Both the position numbers and the translations under genes were made by a program. From positions 1,488,001 through 1,552,000 of the forward strand of contig NZ_AP025508.1 in NCBI RefSeq assembly GCF_024347615.1: DNA of 64,000 nucleotides. Direction: 5' to 3'. The notes under the pieces are model-generated. The model was not told the origin of the DNA, did no database searches, and was given only the letters and a program-made list of their open reading frames with translations. Of this stretch, positions 17,343 through 26,090 are shown in pieces; position 1 is the first letter of the stretch; each line of letters opens with the position of its first letter. The stretch comes from Vibrio splendidus. GTDB taxonomy: Bacteria; Pseudomonadota; Gammaproteobacteria; Enterobacterales; Vibrionaceae.

Positions 17343-18977
17343 CTATGACTGATCTTTATCGTTGGTTTTTGAGTTCGATAAGGTGAATTGGTTGATAAGA
17401 GATTCAAGGTGATCAGACAGCTCTTCTAAATCATTACTGATTCCACGAGTCTCAGCCGCAGACTGCGATGTGTTGTCGGCGTGAGAAGTGATGGTTTCAA
17501 CCTTTTGCTGAACATCTTCGGTCGCGTGTGTAGTGGATTGCGTCTGTTGTTGAATATTTTTCGCATGAGCCAGCACTTGTTTCATTTCTTCAATGACACC
17601 ATTCATTTCAACGGACAGTGCGTCGATATCTGTTGAGCTTTGATGTGCTTGTTCGCAAACGCGATCGGCAGAAGTCAGCGACTCTTCACTGCCTTGCTGG
17701 AACAGATGAATGATTGACTCAATACTGCCAGTTGCCTCTGCCGTTCGTGATGCAAGATTTCGAACTTCATCTGCCACTACCGCAAAGCCCCGACCTTGCT
17801 CTCCCGCACGAGCCGCTTCAATCGCCGCATTTAAGGCTAGAAGATTGGTTTGGTCGGCAATGCCACGAATCACGCTCAATATTGAAGAGACCTCTCCGGT
17901 TTGCTCATTGAGTGTCAGTATCTTGTGTTTCACTTCTTCTATGCTACTGACTAGGTTCTTTATCTCACTGCTTGCATCATGTGCTTGGTTGGCACTCTTA
18001 CATGCCACATCGGCGGTGTGATTGATAAGCTCTGAAGCGGTTAAAGTGGCTTGTTCTACATTGACTTGCTGCGCCTGTATCCCTTCGATATTGTTTTGTA
18101 CTTCAGCGGTTTCGTTTTGTTGATCGCTGGCGGCTTGCTCGGTAATTTGTGCAACACTGGTCAGTTGGTTGGCAGATGCATTCAGTTTGTGCGAGGTGTC
18201 TTGTACCTTCTCTAAGCTGTCGGAAACCGTGCCCATGAACGAGTTGATGGAGTTAGCAAGCGTGCCAATTTCATCCTTGCTTTGCTCTGGCAGCCGAGTG
18301 GATAGGTTTTTATCACTGCTGACTTGAGTCATAAAGCGAGAGGTTTGTTGAAGCGGGCGAACGATTATCTTACGAATCAATCCCATAGTAAGAACGAATC
18401 CGGCAAAGGAGATCACCGCCATAATACCGATCGCTGTCATTGTTTGAGTATTGATCAACGAGTTGACATGGCTAAGGTTATATTCAAGTCGAATTGCACC
18501 TAATACTTCCCCTTCTGGCGCCATATGACATGCAACACAATTGGTGCCGCGATAGTTCTCGCTCGACTTCATTGGCAGAGCAATAACCAAGCCTTTTCCC
18601 CAATCGGCAGAAAAGGGTTCGATAACGGTTTCACCCGCTAGCGCTCGTTTATCAATATCATCCATAGGTGTTTGGTTGTCATTGCCAGGCCCGTATAACT
18701 TACTCACCGCATCAGCACGCAATACACGAACATTTTCAATGCCTTCTTGAGCTAACGCTTTCTGACGAAGGGTCTCTTTTTGTGCCATGGTGCCAGTGAG
18801 CATCATCATATTGAGGCTATCGAAATAGTTGCTCGCTTTATCGTGAAGCTGCTCACTTAACACTGAGTTTACAAGCTGCTTTTGCTGCGAATATTGAAAG
18901 TAGGTCGATATTGCTAATAGAAAAGTGAACACGATGGCGAGGGCCACTAGGATTTTAAAGGTGATTGTTGAGCGCAT
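17343..18977 (-). CDS. methyl-accepting chemotaxis protein with haem-binding motif in its sensor domain
   Basis: Transmembrane helix 1 (residues 8-27), periplasmic sensor (28-178), helix 2 (about 180-200), HAMP (about 205-258), and the cytoplasmic signalling domain with the conserved hairpin tip ([30 protein letters not shown], split across about 385-415). The sensor holds CVACH at 147-151, a CXXCH motif that attaches c-type haem in the periplasm, so it may sense redox, gas or electron flow; chemoreceptors with a haem-c PAS domain are known in Geobacter. No NWETF-type tail is visible. Start at 18977 or 19013 is uncertain as neither has a clear ribosome site. Confidence 0.88.
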   Translation of the reverse strand: MRSTITFKILVALAIVFTFLLAISTYFQYSQQKQLVNSVLSEQLHDKASNYFDSLNMMMLTGTMAQKETLRQKALAQEGIENVRVLRADAVSKLYGPGNDNQTPMDDIDKRALAGETVIEPFSADWGKGLVIALPMKSSENYRGTNCVACHMAPEGEVLGAIRLEYNLSHVNSLINTQTMTAIGIMAVISFAGFVLTMGLIRKIIVRPLQQTSRFMTQVSSDKNLSTRLPEQSKDEIGTLANSINSFMGTVSDSLEKVQDTSHKLNASANQLTSVAQITEQAASDQQNETAEVQNNIEGIQAQQVNVEQATLTASELINHTADVACKSANQAHDASSEIKNLVSSIEEVKHKILTLNEQTGEVSSILSVIRGIADQTNLLALNAAIEAARAGEQGRGFAVVADEVRNLASRTAEATGSIESIIHLFQQGSEESLTSADRVCEQAHQSSTDIDALSVEMNGVIEEMKQVLAHAKNIQQQTQSTTHATEDVQQKVETITSHADNTSQSAAETRGISNDLEELSDHLESLINQFTLSNSKTNDKDQS

Positions 18978-19207
18978 AAGGTGTTTGTTTTTATTAATTA
19001 TAATGACGCGCATACTTTACGTGTAAGAGCCCCTACCACCTATGAGGTATAACCGATTGTGTGACCACACTCCGGTTGTGGTTATGTTTCTGTGATGTAG
19101 CGAGTTTGTGATGATGTTCTTTGGGCGAATGAAAGGGAGTTTATCGTTAAATTTGAAGAGTATGAAAAGCCCAAATAAACGTACATGACTTAAACAAAAA
19201 TCACTTT

Positions 19208-19232
19208 CTAAAAGGCACCTAATAGATGCCTT
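19208..19232 (-). terminator. weak terminator after the SnoaL-like gene
   Basis: AAGGCA (19212-19217) and TGCCTT (19227-19232) pair across 9 nt; the minus strand then reads TTTTAG. Short stem, low strength. Confidence 0.4.
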
Positions 19233-19290
19233 CTTCTTCGTATTATTCAATCTGGCTTAACTGCTGAGTCAGTATCATTCCAGTGAGCTT

Positions 19291-19716
19291 TTACCTAGTT
19301 AAGTTTAAGCCCAGTTGAAGTGCCATGCTTAGCTCATTGCGTTCAACAATCTCCTCGACAACTTTGCCTTCATCATTGAATCGGAAGTAAGTAAGGCTAG
19401 TCCAAGTAACGTTTTTGCCATTCAGTTGGTAGCCTTTCCACTCATCAGCACCTTTAGCTCTGTGAGTGAGCGCAACAACAACTTGATGGCCGTCTTCTAC
19501 GATTTTTTGAAACGTCGTTTCCAGTGATTCATATCGGTCAGTAACGTGAACTTTTAACATGGCTTCGAACTCAGAGAGGCCATTAATTATCTTATTGCAA
19601 TCAGGTCGATGGATCATTGTATCTTCAGCGAAATATTCGCCAATACGGTGAGTTTGTTTACCGTCTACACAATGCTTAAAGTAGTCTTTTACAACCTGAA
19701 CTTGTTTGCTTGTCAT
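19291..19716 (-). CDS. SnoaL-like / NTF2-fold protein, 141 aa
   Basis: Cone-shaped alpha+beta fold of the NTF2-like superfamily: N-terminal helix (VVKDYFKHCVDGKQTHRIGEYF), EDTMIHRPDC, and strands ending LTYFRFNDEGKVVEEIVERNEL. Members are polyketide cyclases, dehydratases or ligand-binding proteins; the substrate is unknown. I choose the ATG at 19716 because AAGGA lies 9 nt before it; an upstream frame extension to 19785 runs into the divergent LysR control region. Divergent from LysR at 19831, so probably its target. Confidence 0.8.
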   Translation of the reverse strand: MTSKQVQVVKDYFKHCVDGKQTHRIGEYFAEDTMIHRPDCNKIINGLSEFEAMLKVHVTDRYESLETTFQKIVEDGHQVVVALTHRAKGADEWKGYQLNGKNVTWTSLTYFRFNDEGKVVEEIVERNELSMALQLGLNLTR

Positions 19717-19733
19717 AGTTTCTATCCTTATGT

Positions 19734-19750
19734 TTGTTGAGTGCCAACAA
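19734..19750. promoter_or_regulatory. dyad TTGTTG-N5-CAACAA between divergent genes
   Basis: A perfect 6-bp inverted repeat inside the 114-bp gap between SnoaL-like and LysR starts. Symmetry and place suggest an operator for the LysR protein, though it does not match T-N11-A exactly. Confidence 0.35.
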
Positions 19751-19830
19751 TCTAATGGAACGTTACTGTCTTGAGTAGAGCCCATTTTGTGGATAATCTG
19801 TCGACAATATGTAAACAGTGGGGTGAGGTC

Positions 19831-20724
19831 ATGAACGTATTAACGTCTATTAAGTCATTTATTGTGACTGTTGAGGAGGGCAGCTTTACAGGTGCGGCTA
19901 AGAAGATCGGAGTGTCGAAGTCTTTGGTTAGTCGCCATGTAAGAGAGCTTGAGGCTTACCTAAATACTCGCTTATTGAATCGTTCTACCAAGTCACTGTC
20001 CTTAACTGAGGTTGGTCGTCGCTATTTTAATGAGGCTCATGGGTTGGTCGACGGCATTGAAGATTTAAATGATTCTTTGAGGTTTGATAGTTCAGAAATG
20101 GTTGGCTCTTTGAGTGTTATGGCGCCTAAAGGTCTCACTGAGATTATGTTGATGCCCTTCATTTTGACATTTTCAAACAAATACCCAGATGTGGCGTTAA
20201 ATCTCATGCTTTCAGATGGTGTTCAAGATCTCGCGACGGTTGGTTATGACATTGCGATTCGTTCTGGTGATTTAGTTTCGAAAGACTTAGGAATGATCGC
20301 GCGCACTATCTTTGTAAATCAGAACTTGGTTTGTGCTTCACCTAAATACCTAGAAAATAATACAGAGATTACAACGCCAATTGATTTAGCTAATCACACC
20401 ATAATTGAAGATCCAAACCTTAAGAATGATGGTGTGTGGAGGTTTGAGCTTAGTGGGCATTTTCATGATGTAAATCTGAAGCCAACACTCACGGTAAACA
20501 GCGTGCAAGCAGTGAAGGTCGCTGTTCGTTTAGACTATGGTATTGCAATGCTACCAAAGCAATTGGCCGAAGAAGATATAGAGTCTGGCGCAATTGTGGA
20601 AATTCTGCCGCAGTATGCGCTTAAAGAAAGAACGGTTTACGCACTTTACCGCGAGCGAGTGAATACGCCGCGCAAAGTGAAGGTGTTTATTGATGAACTA
20701 TGTGAGCACTTCTCTTGCTGTTGA
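19831..20724 (+). CDS. LysR-family transcriptional regulator
   Basis: N-terminal winged HTH (FIVTVEEGSFTGAAKKIGVSKSLVSRHV, residues 11-40) and type-2 periplasmic-binding-like effector domain (about 90-295, AIRSGDLVSKDLGMIAR). 297 aa from the ATG at 19831, which has GTGAGG upstream; an in-frame TTG at 19771 would overlap the control region. It closely resembles the YafC/DmlR-type subgroup that often sits divergent from the gene it controls, here the SnoaL-like gene. Effector unknown. Confidence 0.88.
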   Translation: MNVLTSIKSFIVTVEEGSFTGAAKKIGVSKSLVSRHVRELEAYLNTRLLNRSTKSLSLTEVGRRYFNEAHGLVDGIEDLNDSLRFDSSEMVGSLSVMAPKGLTEIMLMPFILTFSNKYPDVALNLMLSDGVQDLATVGYDIAIRSGDLVSKDLGMIARTIFVNQNLVCASPKYLENNTEITTPIDLANHTIIEDPNLKNDGVWRFELSGHFHDVNLKPTLTVNSVQAVKVAVRLDYGIAMLPKQLAEEDIESGAIVEILPQYALKERTVYALYRERVNTPRKVKVFIDELCEHFSCC

Positions 20725-20748
20725 ATATACTGGCCAAGCGTCATTATT

Positions 20749-20779
20749 AAAATCCACCTGCCAAAACAGGTGGATTTTT
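20749..20779. terminator. bidirectional terminator after LysR
   Basis: AAAATCCACCTG (20749-20760), loop CCAAAA, CAGGTGGATTTTT (20767-20779). Serves LysR and the converging ydeP. Confidence 0.9.
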
Positions 20780-20826
20780 ACTTTTACTTTTACTTTCAAT
20801 TGCCGATTGCCGATTGCCGATTGCCA
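20780..20826. repeat. CTTTTA and ATTGCCG microsatellites
   Basis: CTTTTA-type hexamers (20780-20797) are followed by ATTGCCG x3 plus a partial copy (20799-20825). The second block ends two bases before the ydeP stop codon region, so it touches the gene's 3' end. Confidence 0.9.
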
Positions 20827-20827
20827 G

Positions 20828-23152
20828 TTAGCTGACGGTTGAAAGGGGAATGGCGTCAGAGATCGATTTTTCTAATCTGATGGCGATAAATTTCGAGGTA
20901 GGGGTAAAGGTTCGTTCACCATAGCTGTCTAGAGGAACCAAAGGGTTGGTTTCAGGATAGTAAGCCGCCGCCTGACCCTGTGGAACGTCATAAGCTACCA
21001 GGGTAAACCCTTTCACTTTTCTCGTTACACCATCTTCCCAAAGCGACACCATATCGACCTTGTCACCCGGTTTAAAACCGAGCTTCAATATATCGGCTTC
21101 ATTGATAAACAAAACTTCGCGCATACCAAAGACACCGCGGTAACGATCATTCAAGCCATATAACGTGGTGTTGTATTGGTCATGGGAACGCATGGTTTGC
21201 AAGATCAGATCGGGTTTATTACCCCCTTGCAACACCGCTTCATTAATCAGCTGTTTTGGCAGTTCATTGGAGCCAAATTGCGCTTTGCCGCTGAGGGTGT
21301 TCCATTGACGATTTGCGGCAGGATTGACTAAATGAAATCCACCCGGATTTTCTAGTTTCTGATTGAAGTCAGTAAAGCCCGGAATCGTATCTGCAATGAG
21401 GTCTCGAATATGTCCATAATCTTGAATGACCCAATTCCAATCGATTGGATGGCTGCCCAGTGTGGCATTGGCAATACCCGCGACAATGGCTGGTTCAGAA
21501 CGTAAATGCTCTGATCGAGGTTCGAGCTGTCCGTAAGAGATGTGAACCATGCTGAAGGTATCTTCGACGGTGATGCCTTGTGGCCCATTAGCTTGTGTAT
21601 CGATTTCCGTTCGCCCCAAACATGGCAAAATCAAGGCATCTTGACCGGTAACAAGGTGAGAGCGATTGAGTTTGGTTGAGATATGAACGGTAAGGTCACA
21701 ATTTTTCATCGCCAGATGTGTGCGAGGAGTATCGGGTGTGGCTTGCGCAAAATTACCACCTAAACCAATAAAGACTTTCGAGCGTTTTTCCTCCATAGCT
21801 TTAATCGCTTGTATGGTGTTGTGGCCTACATCTCGTGGGACATTGAAGTTAAAGCGGCGTTCTAAGCTATCTAGAAATTGGTTTGAGGGTTTTTCATCGA
21901 TACCCATCGTACGATCGCCTTGGACATTACTATGCCCCCTAACTGGTGATAGCCCAGCACCTGGCTTACCGACGTTGCCGCGCAACAATTGCACATTGGC
22001 TACTTCTTTGATGGTTTGTACTGAATGACGATGTTGTGTTAGCCCCATAGCCCAACACATGATCACCTTTTCTGAACGGCGGTACATGTCTGCGACCATT
22101 TCTATTTCGCTTAAAGCTAACCCTGATTGTTCAGCGATATGCTCCCATGTTGTCGCATCAACTTCTGCTAAGTATTCATCAATACCTGTGGTGTGTTCGC
22201 TGATGAATTGTCGATCAAATATGGCTTTGCCTTCGGTTGCGAGCGCATCACGTTCCCATTGCAGCAAATATTTAGCCATCCCACGAAATACCGCCATATC
22301 GCCACCTAATGCTGGTCTTAAATAAGCGGTATTGGTTGGTTTTGAACCATTGCTTAACATTTCAACTGGAACTTGAGGATTTTGGAAACGTTCAAGTCCA
22401 CGTTCTTTCAATGGATTGAAACAGATCACCTGAGCGCCGCGTTTTACCGCTTCACGCAATGGTTCAAGCATGCGGGGGTGATTAGTGCCTGGGTTTTGTC
22501 CGAGCACAAAGATCGCGTCTGCTTGTTCAAAGTCGTCAAAAATCACGGTTCCTTTGCCCACACCGACCGTATCTTTCATGCCAATTGCACTGGCTTCGTG
22601 GCACATGTTTGAACAGTCAGGGAAGTTATTTGTTCCAAACGCACGGACGAAGAGTTGGTACAAAAACGCCGCTTCATTACTGGCTCGACCCGAAGTGTAG
22701 AATTCGGCTTGATGTGGCGAGTCGAGTTGCTTCAAATGCTTGGCTACCAGCGAAAAGGCTTCATCCCACTCAATAGGAATATAGTGGTCGGATGCAGCGT
22801 CGTACTTCATCGGATGGGTTATTCGGCCTTGGTATTCCAGCCAGTAGTCTGTTTGTGATGACAAGGATGTTACGCTGTGTTCGGCGAAAAACTCAGGATC
22901 TACAAATCGATTTGTGGCTTCCCAGTTCACGGCTTTTGCACCGTTCTCACAGAAGTTCACTTTACTGCTGTGTGGGGATTCCCCCCATGCGCATCCCGGA
23001 CAATCAAAACCACCGTTTTGATTCGTTTTAAGCATTGTTCGAATGTTTTTGATGGCGTTTTCGCTGCCCCACCAACTCTTAGTGACGGCTTTTAACGCCC
23101 CCCAACCACCAGCAGGACCTTTATATTTTTTTATCTGTTCTTTTTGGCTCAC
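20828..23152 (-). CDS. ydeP: YdeP-type molybdopterin oxidoreductase (FdhF-like)
   Basis: Member of the FdhF/YdeP branch of the DMSO-reductase superfamily binding bis-MGD. Cys-rich N-terminus (GGFDCPGCAWG, then NFCENGAKAV) and the molybdopterin regions (ASNEAAFLYQLFVRAFGTNN; NMCHEASAIGM; VLGQNPGTNHPR) are visible, with the C-terminal molydopterin dinucleotide-binding domain (SHDQYNTTLYGLNDRYRG). E. coli YdeP is linked to acid resistance; the substrate is not settled. I start at GTG 23152 because GAGGAG lies 7 nt before it; GTG 23167 is five codons earlier. With fdhD, which sulfurates such enzymes, nearby. Confidence 0.88.
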   Translation of the reverse strand: MSQKEQIKKYKGPAGGWGALKAVTKSWWGSENAIKNIRTMLKTNQNGGFDCPGCAWGESPHSSKVNFCENGAKAVNWEATNRFVDPEFFAEHSVTSLSSQTDYWLEYQGRITHPMKYDAASDHYIPIEWDEAFSLVAKHLKQLDSPHQAEFYTSGRASNEAAFLYQLFVRAFGTNNFPDCSNMCHEASAIGMKDTVGVGKGTVIFDDFEQADAIFVLGQNPGTNHPRMLEPLREAVKRGAQVICFNPLKERGLERFQNPQVPVEMLSNGSKPTNTAYLRPALGGDMAVFRGMAKYLLQWERDALATEGKAIFDRQFISEHTTGIDEYLAEVDATTWEHIAEQSGLALSEIEMVADMYRRSEKVIMCWAMGLTQHRHSVQTIKEVANVQLLRGNVGKPGAGLSPVRGHSNVQGDRTMGIDEKPSNQFLDSLERRFNFNVPRDVGHNTIQAIKAMEEKRSKVFIGLGGNFAQATPDTPRTHLAMKNCDLTVHISTKLNRSHLVTGQDALILPCLGRTEIDTQANGPQGITVEDTFSMVHISYGQLEPRSEHLRSEPAIVAGIANATLGSHPIDWNWVIQDYGHIRDLIADTIPGFTDFNQKLENPGGFHLVNPAANRQWNTLSGKAQFGSNELPKQLINEAVLQGGNKPDLILQTMRSHDQYNTTLYGLNDRYRGVFGMREVLFINEADILKLGFKPGDKVDMVSLWEDGVTRKVKGFTLVAYDVPQGQAAAYYPETNPLVPLDSYGERTFTPTSKFIAIRLEKSISDAIPLSTVS

Positions 23153-23311
23153 AACTGCACTCCTCACACACGGGAACGGCAGTAAACAAGGGAACCGGTA
23201 AAAACAGGCGCGTTATAAAAATAAGGCGGGAGTAAAACGGTTTTGATTATTTGGTATCGATACCTGTTTACTGCTTTGAATATTTAGAAATAGACTGGCT
23301 AATTGTTTGCC

Positions 23312-23325
23312 ATGATCTAAATCAA
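23312..23325. promoter_or_regulatory. FNR-like box 1 (one mismatch)
   Basis: ATGATCTAAATCAA against the FNR consensus TTGAT-N4-ATCAA; only the first base differs. About 160 bp upstream of the ydeP start at 23152. Confidence 0.6.
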
Positions 23326-23603
23326 AGGTTATGCCGTTAAGGGGCGGTGCGTCCAATTGATATTGCCGACTAAGTGATAAATAGAATCTATCATGGCGAG
23401 TAAATATGGAAAGTGTCGCTTTTGTCACAGTGATAAATAGATTTTTCACAGTGATAAATAAAATTTATTAGCCAGTGCGATGCGAGCTCTATTTTACGAG
23501 AGATTCGTTGGGCAGCCTTGATATAGCTGAGTCTCCCGTGATAGTTGCTGTCTATCACGCTATAGATAATTTAGATTTGACCTATATTTAAATTAGGCAT
23601 ACT

Positions 23604-23617
23604 TTGATTTAAATCAA
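23604..23617. promoter_or_regulatory. FNR box 2, exact consensus
   Basis: TTGATTTAAATCAA matches TTGAT-N4-ATCAA exactly. About 140 bp upstream of the LysR start at 23753 and between the two CGTGATAG sites, implying oxygen-linked control of the cluster. Confidence 0.75.
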
Positions 23618-23752
23618 AAATACCGTTGTTATTTTAGCCGTTGCTTTACAGATTGAGCCATTTTCCGTGATAGGTATTTTCAATCACAGAGAACCGTTAA
23701 TGTACGACGAACGCGAAGAAGACGCTTCATTTCAAGGTTTTACTAATCATTC

Positions 23753-24637
23753 ATGGATATAAAACAACTTAAGTATTTAATCGCTTTAGATCAAACGAAA
23801 CACTTTGGTCAGGCTGCGACACTTTGTCATATTACTCAGCCTACGTTGTCGATGAGGATAAGGCGTTTAGAAGAAGAGTTAGACCTCGAGTTGATTTCAA
23901 GAAGTCAACGTTTTGAAGGGTTTACCGAAGCGGGTGAGCGTATATTGGCTTGGGCAAAGACCGTCTTAGCGGCTCATGACGGTTTACAAGCCGAAGCGGC
24001 TAACTGCCGTGGCCAACTGGTCGGCTCGCTAAGAGTTGGCATGGTGCCTTTAGCCAGTCAAAACCCGATGCAGTTGATTAAGCCTTTAGCAGAAAAATTC
24101 CCTGAACTTCGCTTTCAAATTTTGTCGATGACATCTGAGCAGATCATAGACCAGCTCAATCGTAACCAACTTGATTTAGGCATGTGTTACACCGACCAGA
24201 TCAATACGGCTTATTTTGACGTTATAGAAATGAACTCGACGGATTTAGGCATTCTGTATGATAGCCGATTCTTTGATTTTGCTGAGTCGGAAGTCTTATG
24301 GGAATCACTCAATAGCATTCCTTTGGGGCTTTTGTCTAAAGGCATGCATTATCGTCATTCGATTGATTTGAGCTTCGGTAGTAAAGGCCTAGTTCCGCAG
24401 ACTTTGATTGAAAGTAACTCTACGTTTCACCTGATCCAAGCCGTCACTAGTGGCCTATGCTGTGCTGTTATGCCGCTTAACTCTGGATTGGAAGAGCTCA
24501 ATGAACAACTGCGTATCGTACCGATAGAAAAAGCCGTGGTGCATTCGCCTCTCGGTCTACTTAAGCGTAAACAAGAACCTTATTCGGCACTCACTGATCA
24601 GTGCTTTGCTGAAGCAAAACACTTGTTTAATCAGTGA
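23753..24637 (+). CDS. LysR-family regulator of the ydeP/fdhD cluster
   Basis: Winged HTH (DQTKHFGQAATLCHITQPTLSMRI, residues 13-36) followed by a linker helix and an effector domain from about 92. 294 aa. N-terminal sequence is OxyR-like, but the paired redox cysteines of OxyR are not seen at the expected spacing; the cysteines at CYT and LCC are different. Divergent from ydeP and followed by fdhD, it is probably the activator of the formate-dehydrogenase-like enzyme. Effector unknown. The gene's 3' end is the first copy of an 18-bp tandem repeat. Confidence 0.88.
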   Translation: MDIKQLKYLIALDQTKHFGQAATLCHITQPTLSMRIRRLEEELDLELISRSQRFEGFTEAGERILAWAKTVLAAHDGLQAEAANCRGQLVGSLRVGMVPLASQNPMQLIKPLAEKFPELRFQILSMTSEQIIDQLNRNQLDLGMCYTDQINTAYFDVIEMNSTDLGILYDSRFFDFAESEVLWESLNSIPLGLLSKGMHYRHSIDLSFGSKGLVPQTLIESNSTFHLIQAVTSGLCCAVMPLNSGLEELNEQLRIVPIEKAVVHSPLGLLKRKQEPYSALTDQCFAEAKHLFNQ

Positions 24638-24678
24638 TGTTTGTTTAACCAGTGATATTTATTTAATCAGTAACGTTT
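24625..24678. repeat. three 18-bp tandem repeats covering the LysR stop codon
   Basis: Units at 24625-24642, 24643-24660 and 24661-24678 share TTTAA-CAGT-A. The first includes the last four codons and stop (LFNQ, TGA); copies two and three repeat that ending outside the gene. This looks like a local duplication of a gene end. Confidence 0.85.
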
Positions 24679-24726
24679 TCAGTCTGAGTCGATATCGTCA
24701 AGCTGACCGTCTTTCCGGGTGATTTT

Positions 24727-25557
24727 ATGAGATGTATAACTCAATCCTATATTGAACTGCCTGATTTTAATCAAGCGCCTCCACAGCCCAATGCCATGAG
24801 CTATCGAGAGCTTACGGGCTATAGCATGGTGGTGGATTCACCTCTGGCAAACGAATCGGCATTGGCGATCAGTTATAACGGGATCAGTCAGGCGGTTATG
24901 ATGGTGACGCCTGGCCACATGGAAGACTTTGTGCGCGGTTTTAGTTTAAGCACCGGCATCATAAAAAGATTCAGTGAAATTCGTGATATTGAGATTGGTG
25001 GCAATGGTGAATCTCATTTCGCACAAGTAGAAATCAGCAATCGCGCTTTTTGGGACATGAAAACTCAGCGGCGTAACTTGGCTGGAACCACAGGTTGTGG
25101 TTTGTGCGGTGTTGAGGCGCTTGAACAAGCACTTCCGGATTTGGTTCCATTGCCATCGTCATTACCACCCAGTCCACTGGTTTTTCAGGGGTTGAGAGGG
25201 CGAATTGCCGAACATCAAAAAGCAGCCAAAATATCCGGTGCTTTACATGCCGCTTTGTTTGCGAATTCGAAAGGTGAAATTTCACTTTGTCGTGAAGACA
25301 TCGGCCGCCACAATGCTTTGGATAAATTAATAGGGGCAATGGCCGTGAACGAGATCAACCCTAAGTCGGGTTTCGCCATTATGACCAGTCGTTGCAGTTT
25401 AGAGCTTATCCATAAAGCCGTGCGTGCTGAAATCGCAACCTTGGTTTGTTTGTCGGCTCCGACCTCATTGACGGTCGAATGGGCAAGACGTAATCGCTTA
25501 AATCTGATTCACTTACCCAACAGCAGTCCACCTCGTTTATATAGCCCTGCGCCATAA
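24727..25557 (+). CDS. fdhD: formate dehydrogenase accessory sulfurtransferase FdhD
   Basis: FdhD moves sulfur from IscS to the molybdenum cofactor so that formate-dehydrogenase-type enzymes become active. The CGLCG cysteines are C124 and C127 (TTGCGLCGVEAL), and the AVMMVTPGHMEDFVRGF and EDIGRHNALDKLIG motifs are clear. 276 aa, normal. GGGTGA precedes the ATG. Likely supports the YdeP-type enzyme upstream and any true formate dehydrogenase elsewhere. Confidence 0.95.
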   Translation: MRCITQSYIELPDFNQAPPQPNAMSYRELTGYSMVVDSPLANESALAISYNGISQAVMMVTPGHMEDFVRGFSLSTGIIKRFSEIRDIEIGGNGESHFAQVEISNRAFWDMKTQRRNLAGTTGCGLCGVEALEQALPDLVPLPSSLPPSPLVFQGLRGRIAEHQKAAKISGALHAALFANSKGEISLCREDIGRHNALDKLIGAMAVNEINPKSGFAIMTSRCSLELIHKAVRAEIATLVCLSAPTSLTVEWARRNRLNLIHLPNSSPPRLYSPAP

Positions 25558-25823
25558 ATGCAATGTTTTCGTTTGGATAAGAAGAGAAACCATTGTGTCT
25601 CTCTTTGGTTTTTATTATAAATGATTATTGTTTTACGCGGTTTGGTGGTTAATTTGTATCCAAATGGCTATTTTGTTCAATTTAATAGCAAAAAATGTGG
25701 TTATAGCGTTGTGTTTCAAAGCTCATTCGATAAGATGAAAACACCTCTAATGACAGAGGTAGGGCAGCAACGGATACGCTGCTTCAAATACTATGGAATG
25801 TGACTTAATTATTGGACACATAC
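25558..25823. other. leader region of the TyrP-like transporter
   Basis: Contains AAGAGA/TCTCTT and AAACCA/TGGTTT overlapping stems followed by TTTTT (25582-25613), a likely terminator for fdhD, then two adjacent hairpins: ACCTCT (25743-25748)/AGAGGT (25755-25760) and GCAGC (25764-25768)/GCTGC (25778-25782). The hairpins lie just before the aromatic leader ORF. No clear TyrR box found. Confidence 0.5.
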
Positions 25824-26021
25824 ATGAAATTCAAGATTACATCACCGATTATTGAACCTACGGAAGGTTCACCACATCAGTTAACGCAAACTCACGCTTC
25901 TCGTTTTACCTCTTTTAAGACAAGCTCCCCTTTGAACACCCTGTTCGACAACGTCTCTGCACGCTTCTTTACCGCTTATCGCTCCTATTGTTATTCGTTT
26001 TATAACTCTATTTCTATCTGA
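25824..26021 (+). CDS. putative Tyr/Phe-rich leader peptide, 65 aa
   Basis: Open frame from ATG 25824 with a weak GGA 8 nt upstream. The first two thirds are unremarkable, but the tail (RFFTAYRSYCYSFYNSISI) has seven aromatic residues in 16. It ends 69 bp before the aromatic-amino-acid transporter. The DNA over and after this tail is C-rich and G-poor (15 C, 6 G in 25981-26040), as in rho-loading sites. A control peptide like TnaC is the best guess; no match to a known leader is claimed. Confidence 0.45.
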   Translation: MKFKITSPIIEPTEGSPHQLTQTHASRFTSFKTSSPLNTLFDNVSARFFTAYRSYCYSFYNSISI

Positions 26022-26090
26022 ATTCCTTTGTCATCCGCTCGATGTACGAAGACTCACATCTATAAAAACTAAACAAATAAGTTAAAAACA

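Larger units (their letters stand above)
23153..23752. promoter_or_regulatory. divergent control region of ydeP and its LysR regulator
   Basis: A 600-bp non-coding span with repeated symmetric sites. CGTGATAG-N7-CTATCACG at 23537-23559 is perfect; CGTGATAG-N7-CAATCACA at 23666-23688 has two mismatches; GTGATAAATAG at 23374, 23430 and 23451 repeats the left half, the last two 21 bp apart. The ATAG-N7-CTAT core is a T-N11-A LysR-type site. Which gene each site controls is inference. Confidence 0.7.

Noticed and set aside
19017..19250. 77-residue minus-strand ORF after the chemoreceptor start
   Set aside because: Low-complexity composition and position over a terminator; no supporting signal.
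23213..23449. 78-residue minus-strand ORF upstream of ydeP
   Set aside because: It overlaps an FNR-like box and operator half-sites, has no family resemblance, and there is no good ribosome site.
23753..24637. Calling the LysR protein OxyR because its sites look like ATAG-N7-CTAT
   Set aside because: Redox cysteines are not in the OxyR pattern, and the neighbours are formate-dehydrogenase-type genes.
25621..25803. 60-residue ORF in the transporter leader
   Set aside because: Weak codon bias, hairpins run through it and the later aromatic ORF is better supported.
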